Below are positions 58,096-64,000 of a stretch of DNA of 64,000 nucleotides, one piece after another. Under the pieces are notes generated by a model, which saw only the letters and a program-made list of their open reading frames with translations, had not been told where the DNA came from and made no database searches. Position 1 is the stretch's first letter, and the number at the start of each line of letters is the position of its first letter. Origin of the DNA: Phycomyces nitens (taxonomy: Eukaryota > Mucoromycota > Mucoromycetes > Mucorales > Phycomycetaceae); the NCBI GenBank assembly GCA_022702545.1, contig JAHRBC010000004.1, positions 3,993,501 to 4,057,500 of the forward strand, read 5' to 3'. Made by a program: the position numbers and the translations under genes.

Positions 58096-60343
58096 ACGAG
58101 AAGGATCAGAGTATTTGGAAGAAAGGCCCATGTCTTTGTATGAGTTTTATTTATATTATTTTTATTATTATTAAATGACCAAAATATATATTCTCCTTTT
58201 TTTCCATTCTATAGACATATACAAATGTATTCATTTCTTTTTCAATTCCTTGATCATCATTCCTGTTTAAATTCAACATATTTAATCATAATAATAATAA
58301 AAAGTTGATTTTCTAAACATCATAATATTTCCCTGTCGATTGTTCCTGATTCAACCTGATCTTTTTTTTTTTAAAAAAAAAGAAAAAGGTACAAAATACC
58401 AAGCCAATATATTAAAAATATATTACATGGTAACATTAAACACTTATATTATTTTTGCACACTTGACCAAGAACAATAATGAAAAGAAAGAAAGAAAAAA
58501 AGAGGGATTTTTTTTAGGCCCTGGTTTTTTCCAATTGCTTGGGTTGAAATGAAAATACCATAATAGGAAAAATTGTCTTAAAATCTTTATTTTCGCCTAA
58601 AAAGGATAATAATTCTCTGTGTACATTAAGAAAAAAAGGAACAACTTTATTCCTTGACCCCGTTTTCTATACACATTTTTATACATTTATATAAAAAGGT
58701 TAAGATTTATATATATATACATATATTGGGATTGCTTTAAGCGTACCCCTATAGAGTGTTTGTGGTAACAAATAGAGACACAAAAAATGTGCTTGATATA
58801 TAAAGTGTCTTTTGTATACGATTGCCAAGATCAGATAAGATGTACAGAGATTCGACAAGTGATCCGACCTAGTTAAGCTGTATCTTGGAACAAATCTAAC
58901 TAAAAGCTTTATAATGACTTTTTATTTTATTTTTGGGTATTGATAAAATCGTTTTGCAAGAGTCGAGTGGTAAAGAAAAAAAATGTGGTTGAATTGTGTT
59001 TTTTTTAATAGCGTTTGTATTCATATGTGGAGAATATTTTGTATTAAATGTGTTTAAAAAAAGAGATTAAGCTATACATTCTATATGTTACGGGGGTACT
59101 TTAAGCAGAGTTCATTCAAACCCGGCTTGACTGGTGTACTCCTTATGATATAAAGAAGCTTTCAAACCCATACAGAATATCAAGCTTATTTGGATCTGTT
59201 TAAATTGCTTGCAGTGCTTAAAATATCGATTTTTCGTCAATTTAAAAATACCTTTTTGGAAATTCAAATAAGGTATACTCCGCATTATAAAAATTTGCGA
59301 TTGGCTTGTGCGCTTTGCATTTTGGGCTTAATCTGGACTTGACACGCTTTGGTTTGGTAGACAATCCTGGAACCAAAGTGATAATGGTCTATTACTATAA
59401 ATAAAGACAAGGGTGGTACTACATAGAAAATGTATTTAAATAGAGAGACGTTGGGACAAATTTAATGTTATTTTCCAAGGCACGAAAAAAATATATGTAG
59501 ATAATTATCGCAAAAACAGAATTCCATCCCAGAACACTCAGACAAAACATGCCGACTTAATATTAAAACGACGATTTGTACAAAATATTTTGTACAAAAA
59601 CAAATTTGATTAAAAAACTAAAGATTTGGCTCGTATTCTATGATGCTTTGAGACAAAGATATGAATTTGTATGACTTTTTTTTTGTTCAGGTCTCTTGTC
59701 CTAATGACGATGCCTCATTGTTTATTGTGTACCCGAATATTGACTTTCAACTTTAGCTCTTGTCAAGACAAAATGCCCCGTGCTACATCTACGTGCTACT
59801 GGTGGTTGGAGCTTTTATATTTGTATATTTTTGGGTTCTATAGAATGAACATGAGCATCAATAGGTCTGGGATTGGCATGATGATTGGGCAGTACAATGA
59901 TCAAGGGTCTGCTTTATATATATGTATATATCAATATATATATATAAATATGAGCGCCTTGGCAGCTATCCATTATAGCAGATTGCTAATATTCACACAT
60001 ATGATGCTGGTTCTGATGATGGTACTGTTTAATATACATTTTACTATATTTTGAAATTCAACCTTAGCCAACGAATTATGCTCGTGCCTGGTCCTTTGTC
60101 TGGTACTGGAGCTGTTGCTCAAAAATATATAAATACACAAGTAAATAAAAAAATATACACGCAAGCAGTCACTGTCTTCTATGGCAGAGCAAAGGAGAAG
60201 AAGAGTAATGGAGTCGCGCTTACAAGTTATTATTTTTTCTATTTATTTATTAATTATATATTCCTCCTATACTATTTATATACATTTATTTTTATTTTCT
60301 TAAAAAATAAAAAATAAACTGAGCTTCTACTTTTGGTATTCTC
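58096..60343. other. Intergenic, AT-rich
   Basis: 3' region of chitin deacetylase and promoter side of the Pho81-type gene. A-rich runs and TA tracts near 58709-58727 and 59912-59949. Frames at 59671-60054 and 60051-60317 are low-complexity. I do not see a CACGTG-type phosphate-response site. Confidence 0.45.
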
Positions 60344-63300
60344 ATGAAGGTACTCCACAAATGAAATCTAATCTTTCATCATCATCATCATCTTCATAAT
60401 CTTCATAATATTAAACAAAGAAGAAGAAGATATTTCTTATTCCGCAAACACTGCTCTTTGCACTGACAAACTTTTGGTGCGCACTTAGTTTGGCAAACAA
60501 ATCCAAAGCCAGCAGTTCACCGAATGGAGTTCTCAGTACTTGGATTACAAAGGCCTAAAGAAGTTCATCAGCTCGCTACTAAAGAACGTCCCTCGTAGCA
60601 GCATTTCAACTCCAGGACTGTCCAATTCACCCGATGACGATCCATCAAAATTCTTACAATCTCAAAAGGCTGCATTCTTCTTTAAGCTAGAAAGAGAACT
60701 CGAAAAGGTAAGTCCATACATATGTATATCTATCTATCTATCTATCTTTTGGATATTTTTTTATTAACAAGAATTCCTAGATCAATTCTTTCTACCTTCA
60801 AAAAGAAAACGAACTCAAAGTACGTCTTCGAACCCTAGTCGACAAGAAAAAGGTGCTTCAGTCAGATGCCAGGCGTCTTAAACACGCCTCCACTCTCTAC
60901 AACTCGATCCAAGAAGCCTTTACACAATTTGAGCATGATTTGAATAAATTACAGGTACACCACCACCACCACCACCACCACACCATTTCTCCAATTCCGC
61001 ACAATCAAATATTAACCAGAATTCCCTAGAAATATGTCGAATTGAACAACGAAGGGTTCAGAAAGATACTCAAAAAGTGGGACAAGCGCTCAAAGTCCAC
61101 CACAAAAGAGCTCTACTTGTCCCGTCAAATCGACATCCAACCATGCTTTAACACCCAGTTTCTTTCTGAGCTTGCAGACCTTGCCAGCCTCAATCGACTC
61201 GAACTATCAAATATTCAAGCCGGCATTCCGATATCACCTCCGATAGTGACTGTACCACAAGAGCCCCAGTCCTCATCAACCACAGACAGCATGGATGATC
61301 TGGAAATGGATCTCATAAAGGCTGTTTCGAGTGGACAGACCTCTCTAGTTCGTGAAATACTCGACAGAATCACCCTACACCCCTCTCCAGACGACAAGGA
61401 ACGTCTGACACGCGTGTTCTGGCATGCCTGTTCAGAGGCATCTCAAGAGATCCTCAATTTGCTTATATCGATTGATGGAGTTGATTTTGGATATGTGGAC
61501 GATATAAACGAACGGTCGTGTCTGCATATTGCTGCAATGGCTGGCAAATGCTATCTTTTGGAGACCTGCACAGAACACGGTGCAAATGTGAGGGCCATTG
61601 ATGCCTATGGACGCACAGCATTGCATTATGCAACCATGAAAGGTTTTGGTGATTGTGTCTCGTTTTTGCTGGTGCACAAGGCAGACATTGAGTCTAGGGA
61701 TCACGACGGCTTTAGTCCTCTCATCTATGCCATTATGAATGGCCACACCGATTGTGTCGAGATACTCTTGAAGTCTGGGGCAAATATTGAACCACAACAC
61801 CCTTCAGACCACATTCCTCTTTCATTAGCCTGTCATTATGGTCACACTGACATTGCCCTGATGCTCTATCATCGAGGAGCAAAAAACTTGCCAAATGCAG
61901 AGTCTCTCTACCCACTTCACCTTGCAGCTCGCCAGGGACACCTTGAGCTCTGTCGCATTCTGTCCCGTAATCCAGAAGAGATTGATCGGCCCGACAAGTA
62001 CAATTCATGGACACCCTTATTCTGGGCAGCCAGCGACGGCCATGCTGACTGTGTAGATGTCTTGATAAAGGCAGGCTGTCAAGTCAACAGCAAAGACGAG
62101 TCTGGAAAAACCGCCTTGTACTATGCAGCCTGGGAAGGCCAGAAAGAATGCATGCAAATGCTCATCGATGCTGGCTGCGAGGTTGGGCCTGTTCTGGATG
62201 AAAAGAGTACCGAGCAGCCGATCAAAGATGTAGATGAGACGGCAGAGGATTTTGAACTCGACATTCCCTCTCTGTCCCTGCCCCCTCCCATCATTCCATT
62301 TAGAATCTATGGGCACAACTATCTCGACCGAAAGTACCAGGTCAACATTCTCCTTCACCAGCCTCCTATTCGGCTCTACGACAATACCCAGATTTCATCA
62401 CTCAGACTTGTGATTTCATCTAAACCAGACTCTGGAATGATCCCCCACAGTGTGATTCTGCCGCTGGTTGATGACAGAGAGATTTTTAACTTTCAGGTCG
62501 ACAAACTAGACGACTTTATGCTAGAGTTTGATATATTTGCCACATTTGGCTCAAAGGTGCTTGCCAGAGGTGTCGCTCTTCCTTATGCGTTCTCGTCTAC
62601 TGACTCGAGTATCAATGATGGCCACCGCACAATTCCACTCCTGGACAGCCATCTCAAGGTCATTGGGGAGCTTTCGTACGATTTCTCGGTTGTGAAGCCC
62701 TTCCGTGGTGTTCAACTAGAAATTGGAGGGCGAATTGAGACCTATTGGAAATCAACCAACACGGTTATCCCTAGTTCCAGTGCCACTACTGCCACGACCA
62801 TATCATCAGCCGCAGCCGTCCTCTCGCCTCATCCCACTCCAGATCCGGTGATGTCCGGTACTGGCAGCCTGCCATCGTTTATTACTGCTTCATCTCTTTC
62901 GGGTGATCATGTTCGAGTGGTGGTTCAGCTGACAAAGGATCTTGTACCAGTCGTGTTTGCAAACTGGCTGGTTCCATATCAAGGACTTGATCTGGCTACT
63001 TCAGACTTGAATTTTGAACAGTTTTGCTCGCTTGGAGAAAAGATCCTCAAGGACCAGGACAGGACGGCTGGGACAGAGGGTGTATGTGACATTACAGGAA
63101 ACAGCCGATTGATACAGGGCTTGGGAGAGAACCGGGCATTCCTGTCATTGAAACAAGTGCTAGAGGTAAGCCACAAGACGACGACAACAGCAAAGGTATC
63201 CAAGACTGATTGCTTTGTCAATAGAGATTGCCATCTACAATGGGAGTTCATATGGAACTCAAGTACCCTTCAACAAGTGAATTACCGCTGCATGCATTTG

Positions 63301-63973
63301 CAAATATCGCTGATCGTAATACATTTGTGGATGTTATTCTTCAATGTACTTATGATCATGTTCGATCTTTGCCTGCGGATACTATGAGCACGAGCATATT
63401 CTTTTCTTCCTTTAACCCTGCAATCTGTACAGTTGTAAATTGGAAGCAGCCAAACTGTGAGTGTAATCAAGTAAAAAGGAAAAGGAAAAGGGGGTGGTGG
63501 TTAGTTGGTCCGAGACTGACAGACATTGATTGTACAGATGCCGTGTTTTTCAACACTTATTGCGGGCTCAATACGTGTGAGACAACAAAGCGTGGTGTGA
63601 AGAGAAAGGATATGGACGGAGGGTTTGAAAAGGCACCTGTGAGAGACATTCGGTGCTCTTCATTAAAAGAGGCTGTCAAGTTTGCCAAGCGAGACAATCT
63701 GCTGGGAATCATTAGCGAAGCCATGCCTCTTGTAAGCTAATTTTTTAAAATAATACCTTGGAGTCCAGGGATCACTAACACAACAGTCAAACTTAGGTTC
63801 AAGTGCCCTTGTTGATCAAGACCGTCAAGGAAAGCGGCTTGATTCTAGTGACATTTGGGGCCTGTAATTCAGATCCACGGTACCGGAGGATCCAAGAGCA
63901 TTACGGTGTCGATGCCATGATGATTGACCAGGTTGTCCACTTTAATACGGCAATGACAGACGCTGGGTTCTAG
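60344..63973 (+). CDS. PHO81: Pho81-type SPX-ankyrin-GDPD-like phosphate regulator
   Basis: Seven exons: 60344-60349, 60489-60707, 60781-60954, 61030-63165, 63225-63456, 63538-63731, 63797-63973; 1045 residues, complete. The first exon is ATGAAG only; joining it to TTTGGCAAACAAATCC gives MKFGKQIQ, the classical SPX start. SPX (1 to about 170) senses inositol pyrophosphates. Ankyrin repeats (about 225-520) include GRTALHYATMKG, GFSPLIYAIMNGHTDCVEIL and SGKTALYYAAWEGQ. The C-terminal half resembles GDE1/Pho81 (VVVQLTKDLVPVVF, GVHMELKYPS, FFSSFNPAICTVVNWKQPN, LIKTVKESGLILVTFG). The HRG..G box is absent and the EFD and HDF catalytic positions read VVV and FANW, so the GDPD domain is probably inactive, favouring a CDK-inhibitor regulator over an active Gde1 esterase. 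Confidence 0.9.
60726..60986. repeat. Intronic microsatellites
   Basis: (TATC)n at about 60727-60746 in intron 2 and (CAC)n at about 60957-60981 in intron 3 of the Pho81-type gene. Simple repeats within spliced sequence. Confidence 0.8.
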
Positions 63974-64000
63974 CCATATGTATTTATGTATAGTCCGTAT

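Noticed and set aside
1..64000. tRNA, rRNA and CRISPR arrays
   Set aside because: No cloverleaf with convincing A and B boxes, no rRNA core and no regular spacer array seen by eye; a tRNAscan run would be decisive.

Overview
The window is nuclear DNA of a filamentous fungus, most likely a Mucoromycota (Mucorales-type) species. Reasons: dense GT-AG introns of about 43-65 bases with GTAAG-type donors, very AT-rich intergenic DNA, fungal cell-wall and signalling families (chitin deacetylase, group X hybrid histidine kinase, Rim15-type kinase, Pho81-type SPX protein), and accessory PD-(D/E)XK-like families that I associate with early-diverging fungi. The lineage call is inference; no rRNA or tRNA marker was found.

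Layout. 0.7-21.3 kb is gene-rich: TOM22 (+), a small Ser/Pro-rich unknown (-), a secreted S1 serine protease with a GPI signal (-), a 17-exon bifunctional lysine-degradation enzyme AASS (-), ornithine decarboxylase antizyme (+), a monothiol glutaredoxin-like protein (-), a METTL4-type MT-A70 methyltransferase (+), and a 14-exon, 2221-residue group X hybrid histidine kinase (-). 21.3-34 kb is an accessory block: AT-rich DNA, a repeat that recurs inverted at 52 kb, a broken zinc-finger/PD-(D/E)XK gene, and a roughly 7.6-kb decayed Mutator-like (MULE) element bounded by inverted repeats of about 310 bp and carrying a transposase linked to an OTU-like cysteine protease. 34-46.4 kb returns to genes: a C2-domain cytokinesis-type protein (-), a 2361-residue Rim15-type kinase (+) and a multi-pass membrane protein (-). 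46.4-56.6 kb is gene-poor, with a second PD-(D/E)XK-like pseudogene and a decayed Tc1/mariner-IS630 element with terminal inverted repeats. The right end holds a GPI-anchored chitin deacetylase (+) and a complete Pho81-type SPX-ankyrin-GDPD-like protein (+).

The genes do not form an operon, but several belong to nutrient and stress signalling (hybrid kinase, Rim15, Pho81-type regulator), nitrogen and polyamine metabolism (AASS, antizyme) and the cell surface (protease, chitin deacetylase, C2 protein). Exon maps were built by hand from splice consensus plus reading-frame and family continuity. In each multi-exon gene the coding length sums to a multiple of three, except under the frameshift model of the antizyme.

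Most notable: an antizyme whose tandem splice acceptor decides whether a +1 frameshift is needed; a fungal fused LKR/SDH; a METTL4 homologue; two PD-(D/E)XK-like families with a shared start region; a MULE with an OTU protease; and nonsense codons in the mobile sequences that fit C-to-T/G-to-A decay.
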